Assembly: GCF_003574475.2 (NCBI RefSeq) | Contig: NZ_QLIS02000001.1 | Coordinates: forward strand, 558,001-622,000 | Direction: 5' to 3' | Length of the DNA stretch: 64,000 bases | Source: Pseudofrancisella aestuarii | GTDB taxonomy: Bacteria; Pseudomonadota; Gammaproteobacteria; Francisellales; Francisellaceae | Shown here: positions 17,453-31,155 of the stretch, one piece after another | How positions within the stretch are numbered: position 1 is the first letter of the stretch | How the letters are laid out: every line of letters starts with the position of its first letter | The notes under the pieces: model-generated | What the model was told of the DNA's origin: nothing | What the model saw: the letters and a program-made list of their open reading frames with translations, nothing else | The model's database searches: none | Made by a program: the position numbers and the translations under genes

Positions 17453-18925
17453 TTAACTACGACCAGAACTTATAACCATATTAGAGAAATAAGACTTTTT
17501 CAAATTTAACTGACTAAAATCTACCAGTTTCCATTCCCAATTTGGTGAACCAATTTGTCCAGGAGTATTAAATCTAGCATTTGCATCTAATTCTAAAATA
17601 TCTTGTACAGGTATAATTACATACTCAGCTTCAGTGTTTAAAGCATACTTTAAAATAGCTCTAACTATTTTTTTATAATTAGTTTTAAAACTTCTTTTTA
17701 ACAACTTTTTATACCATTTACTTTGCTCATTATACCAACCTAGCAAGGTATTATTATCATGAGTCCCTGTATAGATAATAGTATTACTACCATTTGAGAA
17801 TTCTTTATTAGATAACTTTCTTGGATCAAAATGAAATTGGAAAACTTTCATCCCTTTTAAATTATAATGATCTCGAAGCTCAAATACTTCTTTGCGTAAG
17901 TCTCCTAAATCTTCAGCTATAATATTTGCTTTTGGCAACTGCTTATAGATAGTATCAAAAAAGGCATATCCAGGAGCTTCAATCCACTCTCCTTTTATAG
18001 CTGTTTTTTCAGCTACTGGAATTTTCCAATAAGTATCAAAAGCTCTAAAATGATCAATTCTAAGGATATCAAATAGCTTAAAACTTCCTTCTAAACGCTT
18101 AATCCAAAAATCAAAGTTCGTTTCTTTTAATTTATCCCAATCATAAAGAGGGTTGCCCCATAACTGCCCAGTTTTAGAGAAAAAGTCAGGTGGAACTCCA
18201 GCAACAAAAGTAGGTTTCTGATTTTCATCTAATAAAAATAATTCCTGATTTTCCCAAACATCTGCTGAATCCAACCCTAGATAAATAGGAAGATCTCCCA
18301 TAATTTCTATATTATTTTTATTAGCATAAGCCTTTAGCTCAAACCATTGACAATAGAAAATAAATTGTAAAAATAATTCATAATCTATGCTTTCTTGATA
18401 TTTTACAAGATCAATATCTTTATTTTTTATCCAGTTTTTATAGGACTTATCCCAACTTGACCAAGTTTGATTATTATTGATTTTTCTAAAAGTTTTGAAA
18501 ATAGCATAGTCTAAAGCCCAAGAATTATCTTCTATAAAGTTTTGATAATCTTGCTCAAATCTCTCTTTTTTAAGTTTTTTAAAATTACTAAAAGCTTTTT
18601 TATATAAAGCATTTTTATGCTCTCTAACTAAATCATATTCAACTTTATCTAAGTCAATATTAAATTTTTCAATATCAGAGCTATTTAGTAATCCTTCTTT
18701 AATTAACTGATCAATTCCTATATAGATCTCATCACCCGCAAAAGATGAACTTGATTGATATGGAGAATTACCAAACCCTAATGGAGTAAGAGGAAGAACC
18801 TGCCATATCTTAACTTTCATTTCTTTTAAGATATCTACAAACTCATAAGCCCTTTTTCCTAAATCACCTATTCCAAAGTCACTAGGTAAACTAGATATTG
18901 CTAGTAAAACTCCAGCTTTTCTCAT
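17453..18925 (-). CDS. malQ: 4-alpha-glucanotransferase (amylomaltase)
   Basis: 490 residues of GH77. It transfers alpha-1,4-glucan segments and releases glucose from short maltodextrins. Family signatures are WQVLPLTPLGFGNSPYQ near the N-terminus, GDLPIYLGLDSADVW, GVPPDFFSKTGQLWGNPLYDW, the nucleophile region LRIDHFRAFDTYW, the acid/base IIAEDLG, and TGTHDNNTL near the C-terminus. It is the last gene of the glycogen run, 4 bp after glgP. It would process the short branches left by GlgP and PulB. Confidence 0.95.
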   Translation of the reverse strand: MRKAGVLLAISSLPSDFGIGDLGKRAYEFVDILKEMKVKIWQVLPLTPLGFGNSPYQSSSSFAGDEIYIGIDQLIKEGLLNSSDIEKFNIDLDKVEYDLVREHKNALYKKAFSNFKKLKKERFEQDYQNFIEDNSWALDYAIFKTFRKINNNQTWSSWDKSYKNWIKNKDIDLVKYQESIDYELFLQFIFYCQWFELKAYANKNNIEIMGDLPIYLGLDSADVWENQELFLLDENQKPTFVAGVPPDFFSKTGQLWGNPLYDWDKLKETNFDFWIKRLEGSFKLFDILRIDHFRAFDTYWKIPVAEKTAIKGEWIEAPGYAFFDTIYKQLPKANIIAEDLGDLRKEVFELRDHYNLKGMKVFQFHFDPRKLSNKEFSNGSNTIIYTGTHDNNTLLGWYNEQSKWYKKLLKRSFKTNYKKIVRAILKYALNTEAEYVIIPVQDILELDANARFNTPGQIGSPNWEWKLVDFSQLNLKKSYFSNMVISSGRS

Positions 18926-18929
18926 AAAT

Positions 18930-21206
18930 TTAATTAACCTTCCAAATATCTCTATTATATTCAGCTATAGTCCTATCAGAACTGAAAAATCCAGATTTAG
19001 CTATATTAACTAGACTCATCCTCAGCCAATGCTCACGATCTTCATAATCTGCAAACATTTTGTCTTTTACCTTAATATATTCAACTAGATCTATTAATGT
19101 CATAAACCAATCTTTGTTTAGGATTTCATTAAATAATCTTTCTAGCTTAGTTTTATTACCAATTGCCAATAATGTTGGAGAAACTATAAAATCTACTACA
19201 CTCTTAATAATCGGATTATTATAGTAATCTCTAGATTTATATCCACTAGTTTTATATAAATTAATGATAGTGTCACTATCTTTACCAAAGGTGTAAATAT
19301 TGGCGCTTCCTACTAATTCAGCAATCTCAACATTTGCCCCATCCATAGTACCTAGAGTAATTGCTCCATTAAGCATAAACTTCATATTACCTGTACCACT
19401 AGCCTCTTTAGATGCTAAAGATATCTGCTCTGAGATGTCTGTAGCTGGGATCAGTTTCTCTGCAACACTAACATTATAGTTCTCAACGAATAATACTCTA
19501 ATATATTGATTAACTTCTTTGTCATTATTGATTAATTCTTGTAAACATAGAATAAGATGAATTACATCTTTAGCAATAGTATATGCAGGAGCAGCTTTAC
19601 CGCCAAAAATGAAATTTATTGGTCTTTTAGGTTTTGGATAAATACCAGACTTAATCTCTAAATACTTATGAATAATATATAATGCGTTCATTTGTTGGCG
19701 CTTATATTCATGGATACGTTTGATTTGAGTGTCAAAAATTCCATTCTCTAAAAGATCTATACCTGAGTAATAACTAGCGAATTCTATAAACTGCTCTTTT
19801 TTAGTCTTTTTAATCTCATCTAACTTTGCTAATACTGCTTTATCATTATGATAAGCTAACAACTTATCTAATTTTGTTGAATCTTTTATAAAATCTTTTC
19901 CAATTAGACTTTCTAGATATGTTCTTAATTCTGGATTTGATTGTAATAACCAGCGTCTAAATGTAATTCCATTTGTCTTATTATTAAACTTACTTGGATA
20001 AATATCATTAAAGTTTTTTAACTCTGTATTTTTAAGAATATTTGTATGAAGAGCTGCTACTCCATTAACACTAAAACTATAGTGAATACAAATATGAGCC
20101 ATATGAACACAGTTATTATCATCAATAATTGCTAACTCTGGAGCAGCATATTTGGCTTTAACTTTTTCATCCAGATATTTAATAATATCTATCAATTTTG
20201 GAGAAAGAACTTTCTCTAGATAATGTAATGGCCATTTCTCTAAAGCCTCTGCAAGTATAGTATGGTTAGTATAAGCTGTTGTTTTACTAACCAAATCAAT
20301 TGCTTTATCTATATTTATACCTTTCTCTACTAGCTGACGAACCAATTCTGGGATTACTAGTGTTGGGTGAGTATCATTAATTTGTATAACAGCATGCTCT
20401 GGTAAATTCTCTAGTTTATACCCTTTTTTAGTTATATCTGAAAAAATCAATTTAACAGCATTGCTAACCATAAAATACTGTTGGAAAATTCTTAACAAAT
20501 GTCCAGCTTCATCACTATCATCAGGATATAAGAAAAGTGTCAAGTTTTTAGCAATTTGAGTCTTATCAAAAGTAATTCCATTATGAACTATACGTGGATC
20601 AACAGTCTCAATATCAAATAAACATAATTTATTTACAAAACCATTATCAAACCCCACTATATCAATTTCACATAACTGAGATTGAACACTGAAGTTATTG
20701 AAATTAATTTTATAGCCAGTTTCTTTTTTATTTAACCAACCTAATTTTTCTATCCAAGGATTTGGTTCTTCATTTTGGCAATGATCTTTAAACTTCTGTC
20801 TAAATAAACCATTATGATAATTTAAGCTGATGCCAGTTGCAGGAATAGATAAAGAAGCTATAGAGTCTAAAAAGCATGCTGCTAACCTACCCAGCCCACC
20901 ATTACCAAGAGATGGCTCTGGCTCAAACTCTTCTACTTGTACTATATTTTTACCATTATTTTGTAATATTTGGCAAACCTCATTGTAAACACCTAAATTA
21001 ATTAGATTACTTATAAGCATTTTACCAATTAAAAACTCACTAGAAATATAATAAACCTTCTTTTTAAAGTCTTGCTCTGGTAGTTTATTTGTCTGATTTT
21101 TAACATAAGAAAGTAATGCATAATATAAGTCTTGATCATTAGCTTTACTAACTTCACAATTTAGTATTTTTTCGATAGATAATTTAATCTGATTTATTTT
21201 GTCCAT
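18930..21206 (-). CDS. glgP: Glycogen/maltodextrin phosphorylase
   Basis: 758 residues of GT35. It releases glucose-1-phosphate from alpha-1,4-glucan ends. The PLP site is in EASGTGNMKFMLNGAITLG near residue 600, followed by TMDGANVEI. GNGGLGRLAACFLDS near residue 100 and KRIHEYKRQQMN near 510 are also diagnostic. Slightly shorter than E. coli GlgP but with no motif missing. Transcribed after glgA with a 106-bp gap, then malQ 4 bp later. Confidence 0.96.
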   Translation of the reverse strand: MDKINQIKLSIEKILNCEVSKANDQDLYYALLSYVKNQTNKLPEQDFKKKVYYISSEFLIGKMLISNLINLGVYNEVCQILQNNGKNIVQVEEFEPEPSLGNGGLGRLAACFLDSIASLSIPATGISLNYHNGLFRQKFKDHCQNEEPNPWIEKLGWLNKKETGYKINFNNFSVQSQLCEIDIVGFDNGFVNKLCLFDIETVDPRIVHNGITFDKTQIAKNLTLFLYPDDSDEAGHLLRIFQQYFMVSNAVKLIFSDITKKGYKLENLPEHAVIQINDTHPTLVIPELVRQLVEKGINIDKAIDLVSKTTAYTNHTILAEALEKWPLHYLEKVLSPKLIDIIKYLDEKVKAKYAAPELAIIDDNNCVHMAHICIHYSFSVNGVAALHTNILKNTELKNFNDIYPSKFNNKTNGITFRRWLLQSNPELRTYLESLIGKDFIKDSTKLDKLLAYHNDKAVLAKLDEIKKTKKEQFIEFASYYSGIDLLENGIFDTQIKRIHEYKRQQMNALYIIHKYLEIKSGIYPKPKRPINFIFGGKAAPAYTIAKDVIHLILCLQELINNDKEVNQYIRVLFVENYNVSVAEKLIPATDISEQISLASKEASGTGNMKFMLNGAITLGTMDGANVEIAELVGSANIYTFGKDSDTIINLYKTSGYKSRDYYNNPIIKSVVDFIVSPTLLAIGNKTKLERLFNEILNKDWFMTLIDLVEYIKVKDKMFADYEDREHWLRMSLVNIAKSGFFSSDRTIAEYNRDIWKVN

Positions 21207-21312
21207 AATAATTAAAACCTTTTATAAGAAATTTATTTTTAATAAGACTATTAAATTTATTTTTTAGAATATAATGTCACTAAAATATTTTCCATACAAG
21301 AAATATAGATTT

Positions 21313-22782
21313 TTATTTTTCTTTGCTAATTAATTGTTCATAGATATCAAAGATTTTTTCAGCTGCAGAATCCCAACCAACTTGTTGTTGCATTGCGATC
21401 TTTCTGACTTTTTTCCACTCTGCTTTTCTATCGTATAATGCAAAAGATCTACGTACTGCAAGTATAAAGTCTTCTATACTAAATTTGTCAAATACAAATC
21501 CAGTTGCTTCATCAGCTGCTAAATTTTCTAATGACGAGTCAGCTACTGTATCAGCTAATCCACCAACTTTATGAACTAATGGTAATGTACCATATATCAA
21601 TCCATATAGTTGTGTAAGTCCACAAGGCTCAAATCTTGAAGGTACCAATATCACATCAGAACCTGCTATAATACGGTGTGCTTGTTCTTCATCATAGCCA
21701 ATTTGAACTGCAACTGATTCAGGATACATTTTTGCAGCAGATTTAAATGCTTCTTCTAATGCAGTATCGCCACTTCCAAGTAGGACTATCTGCCCACCTC
21801 TATTTAATATTTCAGCTAAGCCTGTAATTACAAGATTCAACCCTTTCTGTTCTGTCAAACGACTTACTACACCAAATAAAGGTGCATCATTCTGAACTTT
21901 TAAGCCTGTCATCTGTTGAAGAGCAGTCTTACATTTTAGTTTTCCTGCTGCAATTGTAGTGCTAGAGTAATTCGCATCTATATAAGGATCTTTTATTGGA
22001 TTCCATACTTTTGGATCTACTCCATTTAATATCCCATATAAATCATATTTACGATTTGATAATAAACCATCTAAACCACAACCCTGCTCTTGTCCTTGTA
22101 TTTCTTTAGCATACGTTGGACTAACAGTAGTAATCTTATCAGAGAAATATAGCCCTGCCTTTAAAAAGGAAACTTGACCGTAAAACTCTATTCCATCCAT
22201 ACCTAAGAAATAATTTGGTAAATCTAAATCTGAAAAAACACTTAATGGGAAAACCCCCTGATATGCCAAATTATGTATAGTAAAAACAGACTTTACAGCT
22301 TTTATACCTGTAGCAATTTCAGTAGCTTTTAAATAAGCTGGGACTAAACCTGCATGCCAATCATGCCCGTGAATTATTTCAGGTTTCCATTGAGAGTCTA
22401 AGCCATCTGCAAGCCTCGCTGCTACCCAACCCAATAATGCAAACCTTAGATAATTATCAGTATATGGCTGATTTTTTGAATCTGTATAAGGATTACCTGG
22501 ACGATCATATAATCTAGGAGCGTCAATTATGTATATATCAATTTTAGTATCAGGGATCTTAGCTAAATATATAGAAATTCTATCTGCTCCAAATTTTGGT
22601 GGAAGTTCTATTAATAAGCTTTTTTTCTTTACATTATTCATGAATGCTGGAAAGCCAGGAACTAAGACTCTACTATCAACTCCTAATTCAGATAAAGCTG
22701 GAGGTAATGCTGCAGCAACATCTGCCAAACCTCCAGTTTTTAATAGTGGATATAGCTCACTACAAACATGTAATACACGCAT
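21313..22782 (-). CDS. glgA: Glycogen synthase
   Basis: 489 residues of GT5. It adds glucose from ADP-glucose to the glycogen chain. The N-terminal KTGGLADV (15-22) binds ADP-glucose. The C-terminal nucleotide domain has GVVSRLTEQKGLNLV, then SRFEPCGLTQLYGL with the E-x7-E type pair, and TGFVFD. It begins 9 bp after glgC, so the two are cotranscribed. Confidence 0.97.
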   Translation of the reverse strand: MRVLHVCSELYPLLKTGGLADVAAALPPALSELGVDSRVLVPGFPAFMNNVKKKSLLIELPPKFGADRISIYLAKIPDTKIDIYIIDAPRLYDRPGNPYTDSKNQPYTDNYLRFALLGWVAARLADGLDSQWKPEIIHGHDWHAGLVPAYLKATEIATGIKAVKSVFTIHNLAYQGVFPLSVFSDLDLPNYFLGMDGIEFYGQVSFLKAGLYFSDKITTVSPTYAKEIQGQEQGCGLDGLLSNRKYDLYGILNGVDPKVWNPIKDPYIDANYSSTTIAAGKLKCKTALQQMTGLKVQNDAPLFGVVSRLTEQKGLNLVITGLAEILNRGGQIVLLGSGDTALEEAFKSAAKMYPESVAVQIGYDEEQAHRIIAGSDVILVPSRFEPCGLTQLYGLIYGTLPLVHKVGGLADTVADSSLENLAADEATGFVFDKFSIEDFILAVRRSFALYDRKAEWKKVRKIAMQQQVGWDSAAEKIFDIYEQLISKEK

Positions 22783-22791
22783 AATAACCTC

Positions 22792-24063
22792 TTATTTCTC
22801 AAGAGCTGTTAGCATCTGCTTAGTTACTAACACAACCCCAGTCTCTGTTCTAAAAAATCTTTTTGCGTCTTCCTTAGGATCTTCCCCAATAATAGTTCCT
22901 GCAGGAATTTCACATCCTCTATCAATAACAACTTTACTTAAGCGACAGTCCTCACCAATCTCAGTTTCTGGCATGATCACAGCTTGATCAATTACGCAGT
23001 GTGAAGCAATCCTAACATTTGAAAACATTACTGTCTCAGAAATACTTGAGCCTAAAACAATACATCCGCCGGAAGCTAATGTATTTGAGATAATCCCATC
23101 AACACCATCACTATCTGGAACAAATTTTGCTGGTGGAAGTTGCTCTTCTGCTGTCCAAATTGGCCAGTCTTTATCATAAAGGTTTAATTCTGGCATATTT
23201 GCAGCTAAATCAAGGTTTGCTGCCCAAAAAGAATCGATAGTACCAACATCTCTCCAGTATGATTTTAAACCTTCTCCACGTGGTACACATGACATACCAA
23301 ATGGATGAGCTAAAGCTTCTTTCTTACTTACCGCTTTAGGAATAATATCTTTACCAAAATCATGACTTGATGAGCTATCTGCCAGATCCTCTTCGAGCAT
23401 GTCATATAGATAGTCTGAGTTAAATATATATATGCCCATACTAGCTAAACAAGTACTTGAATCGCCTGGTATAGTTGGGGCATTACTTTTTGGCTTTTCT
23501 ATAAAGTTTGTAATTCTACGATTTTCATCTACACCCATAATTCCAAAAGCAAATGCCTCTTCTTTAGGAATTTCTACACATCCAACTGTACACTTATAAC
23601 CACTTTGTACGTGATCTCTTAACATTACAGAATAATCCATTTTATAAATATGATCCCCTGCTAAGACAATCACATATTCTGGACTATATGAACGTAAAAT
23701 ATCTATATTCTGATACACAGCATCTGCTGTACCACGATACCAATGCTCTTCATCCACACGTTGTTGAGCAGGTAGAAGATCTATAAACTCATTTAGCTCA
23801 CCTCTTAAAAATCCCCAACCACGTTGTATATGGCGCAATAATGAGTGAGATTTATATTGAGTAACTACTCCTATTCTACGAATACCTGAGTTTAGACAGT
23901 TTGAAAGAGCAAAATCAATAATTCTGAATTTACCACCAAAATAAACTGCTGGTTTTGCTCTAGTATCTGTTAAATTATAAAGACGTGAACCACGTCCTCC
24001 TGCTAAAACTAAAGCCATCGCTTTCTTATAGAGCTGATGTGTTGAGTTATTAGGATTGTTCAT
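22792..24063 (-). CDS. glgC: Glucose-1-phosphate adenylyltransferase
   Basis: 423 residues. It makes ADP-glucose from ATP and glucose-1-phosphate, the committed step. The nucleotide loop [16 protein letters not shown] (about 17-32) is followed by [20 protein letters not shown], then [10 protein letters not shown] and [14 protein letters not shown] left-handed beta-helix C-terminus carries the allosteric sites ([18 protein letters not shown]). It lies 29 bp after pgm. Confidence 0.97.
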   Translation of the reverse strand: MNNPNNSTHQLYKKAMALVLAGGRGSRLYNLTDTRAKPAVYFGGKFRIIDFALSNCLNSGIRRIGVVTQYKSHSLLRHIQRGWGFLRGELNEFIDLLPAQQRVDEEHWYRGTADAVYQNIDILRSYSPEYVIVLAGDHIYKMDYSVMLRDHVQSGYKCTVGCVEIPKEEAFAFGIMGVDENRRITNFIEKPKSNAPTIPGDSSTCLASMGIYIFNSDYLYDMLEEDLADSSSSHDFGKDIIPKAVSKKEALAHPFGMSCVPRGEGLKSYWRDVGTIDSFWAANLDLAANMPELNLYDKDWPIWTAEEQLPPAKFVPDSDGVDGIISNTLASGGCIVLGSSISETVMFSNVRIASHCVIDQAVIMPETEIGEDCRLSKVVIDRGCEIPAGTIIGEDPKEDAKRFFRTETGVVLVTKQMLTALEK

Positions 24064-24092
24064 TTTATTAACTCCTTAAAGGTTAGCTACAA

Positions 24093-25983
<1,891 letters not shown>

Positions 25984-27906
25984 ATGAATAATAATGATTT
26001 ATCATCAAACTGTAGTTCAAATATAAGTGATTTAGACAAATATTATTTTCATGAGGGTAAACACATATACGCATATAACTTTATGGGTGCTCATAAAGCT
26101 CAAGAAAATGGGCAAAACGGTATTAAGTTTACAACTTGGGCACCAAATGCAAAAAGTATCTGTGTAATCGGTGACTTTTGTCACTGGGAAGAAAGAAATG
26201 AAAACCACATGCAACAAATTAGTCCCGCTGGACTATGGAGTGTTTTCATTCCAAACATTGGCAACGGTCAAAAATATAAATTTGTAGTAAAAAATAAATA
26301 TACAAATAACTATGTATACAAAAGCGACCCTTACGCAATTTCTTCTGAATTGAGACCTAATACAGCTTCAATTATTAACACTGAAACGCAATATCAATGG
26401 CAAGATAGTCAATGGCTAGAAAAACGCACTAATACTAATTACTACGATAACCCTATGAATATTTATGAGCTACATCTAGCTTCTTGGAAAACCAAAGATG
26501 GTAATTTCTTAACTTATGATGAACTAAGTGAGATCTTACCTGAGTATGTCAAAAGAATGGAATATACTCACGTTGAGTTTATGCCCTTACATGAACATCC
26601 TCTCGATGCTTCATGGGGATATCAGCCAACTGGTTTTTACTCGATAAATAGTCGCCATGGAGATTTAGTTGGTTTAAAGCGTTTAATTGATAAACTACAC
26701 AATGCAGATATTGGAGTAATTTTAGATTGGGTTCCTGGACATTTTTGTAAAGATGAACATGGTTTAATAAAGTTTGATGGTAGCTCATGTTATGAATATC
26801 AAAACGATGGTAAAGCCTCAAATAAAGGCTGGGGAACAAATAACTTTGATTTGGGTCGCAATGAAGTAAAAGTTTTCCTAATATCAAACGCAATGTATTG
26901 GATAAATGAGTTTCATATCGACGGGCTACGTGTTGATGCAGTATCAAATATACTTTACCTAAATTATGATAGAGATCATGGTGAGTGGGAACCAAATATA
27001 CATGGTGGCCATGAGAATTTAGAAGGAATAGCTTTTCTTAAAGAACTTAACGGTGTCCTTAAACATACTTGTAAAGGAGTTATAACAATAGCTGAAGAAT
27101 CTTCAGCATGGCCCAATATCACTACACCTGCTGAACATGGTGGTTTGGGTTTTGATTTCAAATGGAATATGGGCTGGATGAATGATACTTTACGCTATAT
27201 AGCTTTAGATCCTGTTCATCGCAAATATCACCATAATCTGATTAATTTCTCCATGGCTTATCATTATTCAGAAAAGTTTATCCTCTCAATTTCTCATGAT
27301 GAAGTTGTGCATGGTAAAAAATCTCTCATTAATAAAATGTGGGGAGATTTATGGAATAAATATGCAGGATTACGTCTTTATATGACTTATATGATAGGTC
27401 ATCCTGGCAAAAAATTAATATTTATGGGTAGTGAGTTTGGACAATTTATCGAATGGCGAGAATATGAACAACTTCAATGGCAAATAGTCGATGAATACCC
27501 TGCTCATAAAGAAACTCAATTATTCTTTAAAAAGCTAAATCATTTTTACAAATCTGAACCAGCTTTATGGGAAGCTGATTATGATCATAGTGGCTTTAAA
27601 TGGATAGATGCTGATAACTCTTCTCAAAGCATTTTATCTTTTATAAGAAATAGTAAAGATGAAAAAGATAGTTTGATTTTTATCTGCAATTTCACCCCTA
27701 TGGTTTATTATGATTATCACTTAGGTGTTCCTAAAGCTGGTGCTTATAAAGAAATTTTCAACTCAGATAGCCTTGAATTTGGTGGTTCTGGACAGCTTAT
27801 AAGTGAAAAAATACTTACAACTCCAGAACCTTCTCATGGCCATGCTCAACGAATAACTATAAAAATTCCCCCGATGGCATCTTTAATTTTAAAGTTAGTT
27901 GATTAG
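25984..27906 (+). CDS. glgB: 1,4-alpha-glucan branching enzyme
   Basis: 640 residues of GH13. It cuts alpha-1,4 chains and re-attaches them in alpha-1,6 linkage. An N-terminal CBM48 ([19 protein letters not shown]) precedes the barrel: [21 protein letters not shown], catalytic aspartate in [12 protein letters not shown] (about 317), catalytic glutamate in [11 protein letters not shown] (about 370), and SHDEVVHGK. It lacks the extra N-terminal module of the 728-residue E. coli enzyme. Followed by pulB after 27 bp. Confidence 0.97.
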   Translation: MNNNDLSSNCSSNISDLDKYYFHEGKHIYAYNFMGAHKAQENGQNGIKFTTWAPNAKSICVIGDFCHWEERNENHMQQISPAGLWSVFIPNIGNGQKYKFVVKNKYTNNYVYKSDPYAISSELRPNTASIINTETQYQWQDSQWLEKRTNTNYYDNPMNIYELHLASWKTKDGNFLTYDELSEILPEYVKRMEYTHVEFMPLHEHPLDASWGYQPTGFYSINSRHGDLVGLKRLIDKLHNADIGVILDWVPGHFCKDEHGLIKFDGSSCYEYQNDGKASNKGWGTNNFDLGRNEVKVFLISNAMYWINEFHIDGLRVDAVSNILYLNYDRDHGEWEPNIHGGHENLEGIAFLKELNGVLKHTCKGVITIAEESSAWPNITTPAEHGGLGFDFKWNMGWMNDTLRYIALDPVHRKYHHNLINFSMAYHYSEKFILSISHDEVVHGKKSLINKMWGDLWNKYAGLRLYMTYMIGHPGKKLIFMGSEFGQFIEWREYEQLQWQIVDEYPAHKETQLFFKKLNHFYKSEPALWEADYDHSGFKWIDADNSSQSILSFIRNSKDEKDSLIFICNFTPMVYYDYHLGVPKAGAYKEIFNSDSLEFGGSGQLISEKILTTPEPSHGHAQRITIKIPPMASLILKLVD

Positions 27907-27933
27907 ATATAATAAAAGAGATTTAGTATTTTT

Positions 27934-30900
27934 ATGCAAACAGCAAATCAAAATATATGGATTCAAGATAGTAAGTCTGGAAATTTTAGACCAATAAATA
28001 TTGCTCACGACATTAGTCTAGACTTCGAAACAAGTAGTATAAGATTTAGAATCCAAGCAACCGGATTCTTAAACGCATATGTAGTTGGTAAATTTAATGA
28101 CTGGCAAAAACAAGAAGATCTAAAACTTACTTGGACTACTGATAATGATGATGGTAGTTTATGGTTAACTAAAGATGTTTTTTCAATTGAGAATCTCATC
28201 CCAGGAACTAACCAATATACATTCATACTTGTTGATCTTGAAGGAAATGAATATAAGGTTTCAATTAATGATAGAACTTTTATCCCTCTAAGTTTTAACT
28301 GGCTTATTGCTAGTGAGAAACTAGAAATAAAAGCCTCTGAGGATTTTATTACTCCTGGATTTACCTTAGACTTAGCTGCTGTAACAGAATCAGTTACTAA
28401 ACGTAAAAACATAATAGATGTTGAATGGGGTATTTCACCCAAAACTCAACATATACAAATTACTGACAATAAACTTTTCACAGACTTAAATATAAGTGAT
28501 TTATCTGAAGTTACTCTAACATGCTTTAGTAAAGCTAATCCAAATATCACAGCTCAAAGAAATTTTAAAATAGTAAAAGAAAATAGAGATGGTAGCTTAA
28601 TTCATTTCATTAAAAAAGATCAAGAATATAATGGCGATAATTTCAGTTGGGACTTGTGGGCATTTAATGAAGATAAGACTACTCAGACCATCCCTCTTTC
28701 AAATAAAAGTGATTTTGGTTTATACGCTCTTTGCCAAAAAGAAAATGTAATCGCCAGAAAAAAACTTTGGAGCTTGTATTGGCATAACGACTGGGCTGAA
28801 CAAACAAATTCTTTTGATATCTCCGAGAAAAATGATAATTACTATATTGTCTATGGCGACTCTGTTATTTATACATCATTGATTGATGTTATAAATAGAA
28901 CTAATCCTAGAATAAAATACGCAGTAATGGATGAAGCCGATAAAATTGTGGCTCACTTATCTGATACTCCTTTAATTGGAACTTTCTTTGAGCTTTGGAT
29001 TAATTCTCAGAAAATTGATGATGTTGATTTGATTATAAAATATAACTCTCAACAACTAATATTTACAAACCTTCCAAAGAATATTAATGGCTCTGATTTG
29101 ATAGAAATTCGAGCTAACAATACATTTTTACCAACCAAAGTCTTAATGAGAAATTATTTAGATAATTTTTTCTATCCTGAAAGTGATATGGGAATAATAT
29201 TTAATGACTCTACAATATCTTTAAGGCTTTGGGCTCCAACAGCAAAAAAAGTTGAAGTTCTTCTATATAATGAAGACTTACCAACTAATAAAAAACAGCC
29301 AGATTTTTCCTTTGAACTAAAGCCAGAAAATGAATATGGAACTCATCACATAGAACTTAACATTGCTGATTATGAGAACAAATATTATTTATATCGCTTA
29401 TATTTTGATGATCTAGACCCAAGAGGTAAGCAGTATACTAGAGTAACTTACGCCATAGACCCATATGCTGTTGGATTAGGGGTGAATGGTGAAAAAGGTT
29501 TTCTAATTAATTTAGATAGCCCCTCACTAATGCCAGATCAATGGCAAGAGCATAAGTATTCAAGACTTGAGAAAAAAGAAGATACTATTATATATGAAAC
29601 TCATTTACGTGATTTTACTATAAGTCTAGAAAGTGGAATTCCTGAAAAACTAAGAGGTAAGTTTCTAGGAGCTTCTTACTCTGGATCATATTACACTAAT
29701 GAGGAATCTGGAGAAAAAGTCTCAACCGGAGTCGATAGCTTAGTAGAATTAGGAGTTACTCATATACATTTATTGCCATTCTTTGATTTTTCTTCAGTAG
29801 ATGAGTCAAAAACGAATGATAAAAATAATAGAAACTGGGGCTATGATCCTAAGAACTACAATGCACCAGATGGTTGCTATTCGATAGATCCCTATAATCC
29901 ATTACAAAGAATTATAGGAACTAGAAGCATGATTTCAGGATTCCATCAAAAAAATATTGGTGTAATCATGGATGTAGTTTACAACCATATGACAGATACT
30001 ACTAATTTAGACAAAATTATTCCTAAATATTATTTTAGGACTGATCAGTTTGGTAGATTTACCAATGGTTCTGGTTGTGGTAATGAACTAGCAACAGAGC
30101 GCCCTATGGTTAGCAAATTTATTCAAGACTCGGTAATGCACTGGGTTAAAAACTATAAAATAGATGGTATACGTTTTGATTTAATGGAACTCATAGATTT
30201 AGACACAATCAAAAGTATAGTTACTAAAATAAAAGAATTTGACCCTCGTATAATTATCTATGGTGAGCCATGGAAAGGAGGAGACTCTCCTTTAATAAAT
30301 GGAACTCATAGAGGCACACAGAAAAACCAAAACTTCTCAATCTTTAATGACTTTTTTAGGGATGCAATACGAGGAAATAATAATCCAGGAAATGGCTTTA
30401 TCAATGGTGATGCCCACAACTCTTTAAACATCGGAAGAGTTATTGATGGACTAAAAGGTTCAATTCACGGACTTACTGCAAATCCACTAGAATCTATAAA
30501 CTATGTAGATGCTCATGATAACTATACATTATGGGACCATATTGAAAAAAGTCAGCAAAATAGCATAAAGGATGGTTCTTACCGAAAGGGTATTTTAGAG
30601 AATATTTTTGAGAGCTCTCTTGTCAGACAAAACGCTCTTGCTTTAGGTATTATTTTAACTGCCCAAGGAGTACCATTTATACATGGTGGTGCTGAATTTC
30701 TTAGAACAAAGCAGGGAGATCATAATAGCTATAGAAGTAGTGATGAAATCAACGCCTTTCACTGGTCTGATAAGTTAACATTTAAACCCTTTTTTGATTA
30801 TGTAAAAGGCTTAATAAAACTACGTAAAGAGCATCCTGCACTAAGAATAAGCGATCCAAGAATAATAGATAAATACCTAAATATAACTACTGCTCACCAT

Positions 30901-31155
30901 GATAATAGATCTGGTGTAATTATTTCTCACTTTAAAGATTATGCAAATAGTGATAGTTGGCAAGATATCGTGATTATATACAATGCTACAACAATTGATG
31001 GTTATGAAATAAATGATTTATTACCGAAACCAGAGAGCGGTTTCTGGCATATTGTTGCTGATCATGAAAAATCTGGTACAGAGACATTAAAGAAAGTCTG
31101 TGTCGGCAGTTTACCTCCACTAAGATCTTATTCTTTAATGATTATTCATAGCTAA
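27934..31155 (+). CDS. pulB: Pullulanase-type debranching enzyme
   Basis: 1073 residues without a signal peptide, so probably cytoplasmic. It hydrolyses alpha-1,6 branches. A first carbohydrate-binding-like module is at about 20-130 (VVGKFNDWQKQ), a middle region of unclear fold at about 130-400, a CBM48-like module starts near 420 (ISLRLWAPTAKKVEVLLYN), and a GH13 barrel follows with MDVVYNHMTDT, IDGIRFDLMEL (nucleophile near 747), YGEPWKGG (acid/base near 777) and YVDAHDNYTLWDH (near 860). No glgX is seen, so this is the likely debranching enzyme here. The symbol follows Francisella usage as I recall it. The 3' end overlaps convergent recD by 21 bp. Confidence 0.92.
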   Translation: MQTANQNIWIQDSKSGNFRPINIAHDISLDFETSSIRFRIQATGFLNAYVVGKFNDWQKQEDLKLTWTTDNDDGSLWLTKDVFSIENLIPGTNQYTFILVDLEGNEYKVSINDRTFIPLSFNWLIASEKLEIKASEDFITPGFTLDLAAVTESVTKRKNIIDVEWGISPKTQHIQITDNKLFTDLNISDLSEVTLTCFSKANPNITAQRNFKIVKENRDGSLIHFIKKDQEYNGDNFSWDLWAFNEDKTTQTIPLSNKSDFGLYALCQKENVIARKKLWSLYWHNDWAEQTNSFDISEKNDNYYIVYGDSVIYTSLIDVINRTNPRIKYAVMDEADKIVAHLSDTPLIGTFFELWINSQKIDDVDLIIKYNSQQLIFTNLPKNINGSDLIEIRANNTFLPTKVLMRNYLDNFFYPESDMGIIFNDSTISLRLWAPTAKKVEVLLYNEDLPTNKKQPDFSFELKPENEYGTHHIELNIADYENKYYLYRLYFDDLDPRGKQYTRVTYAIDPYAVGLGVNGEKGFLINLDSPSLMPDQWQEHKYSRLEKKEDTIIYETHLRDFTISLESGIPEKLRGKFLGASYSGSYYTNEESGEKVSTGVDSLVELGVTHIHLLPFFDFSSVDESKTNDKNNRNWGYDPKNYNAPDGCYSIDPYNPLQRIIGTRSMISGFHQKNIGVIMDVVYNHMTDTTNLDKIIPKYYFRTDQFGRFTNGSGCGNELATERPMVSKFIQDSVMHWVKNYKIDGIRFDLMELIDLDTIKSIVTKIKEFDPRIIIYGEPWKGGDSPLINGTHRGTQKNQNFSIFNDFFRDAIRGNNNPGNGFINGDAHNSLNIGRVIDGLKGSIHGLTANPLESINYVDAHDNYTLWDHIEKSQQNSIKDGSYRKGILENIFESSLVRQNALALGIILTAQGVPFIHGGAEFLRTKQGDHNSYRSSDEINAFHWSDKLTFKPFFDYVKGLIKLRKEHPALRISDPRIIDKYLNITTAHHDNRSGVIISHFKDYANSDSWQDIVIIYNATTIDGYEINDLLPKPESGFWHIVADHEKSGTETLKKVCVGSLPPLRSYSLMIIHS

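Noticed and set aside
26579-26995. Long antisense ORF inside glgB
   Set aside because: It is His/Leu-rich shadow translation of a strongly conserved GH13 gene on the plus strand.
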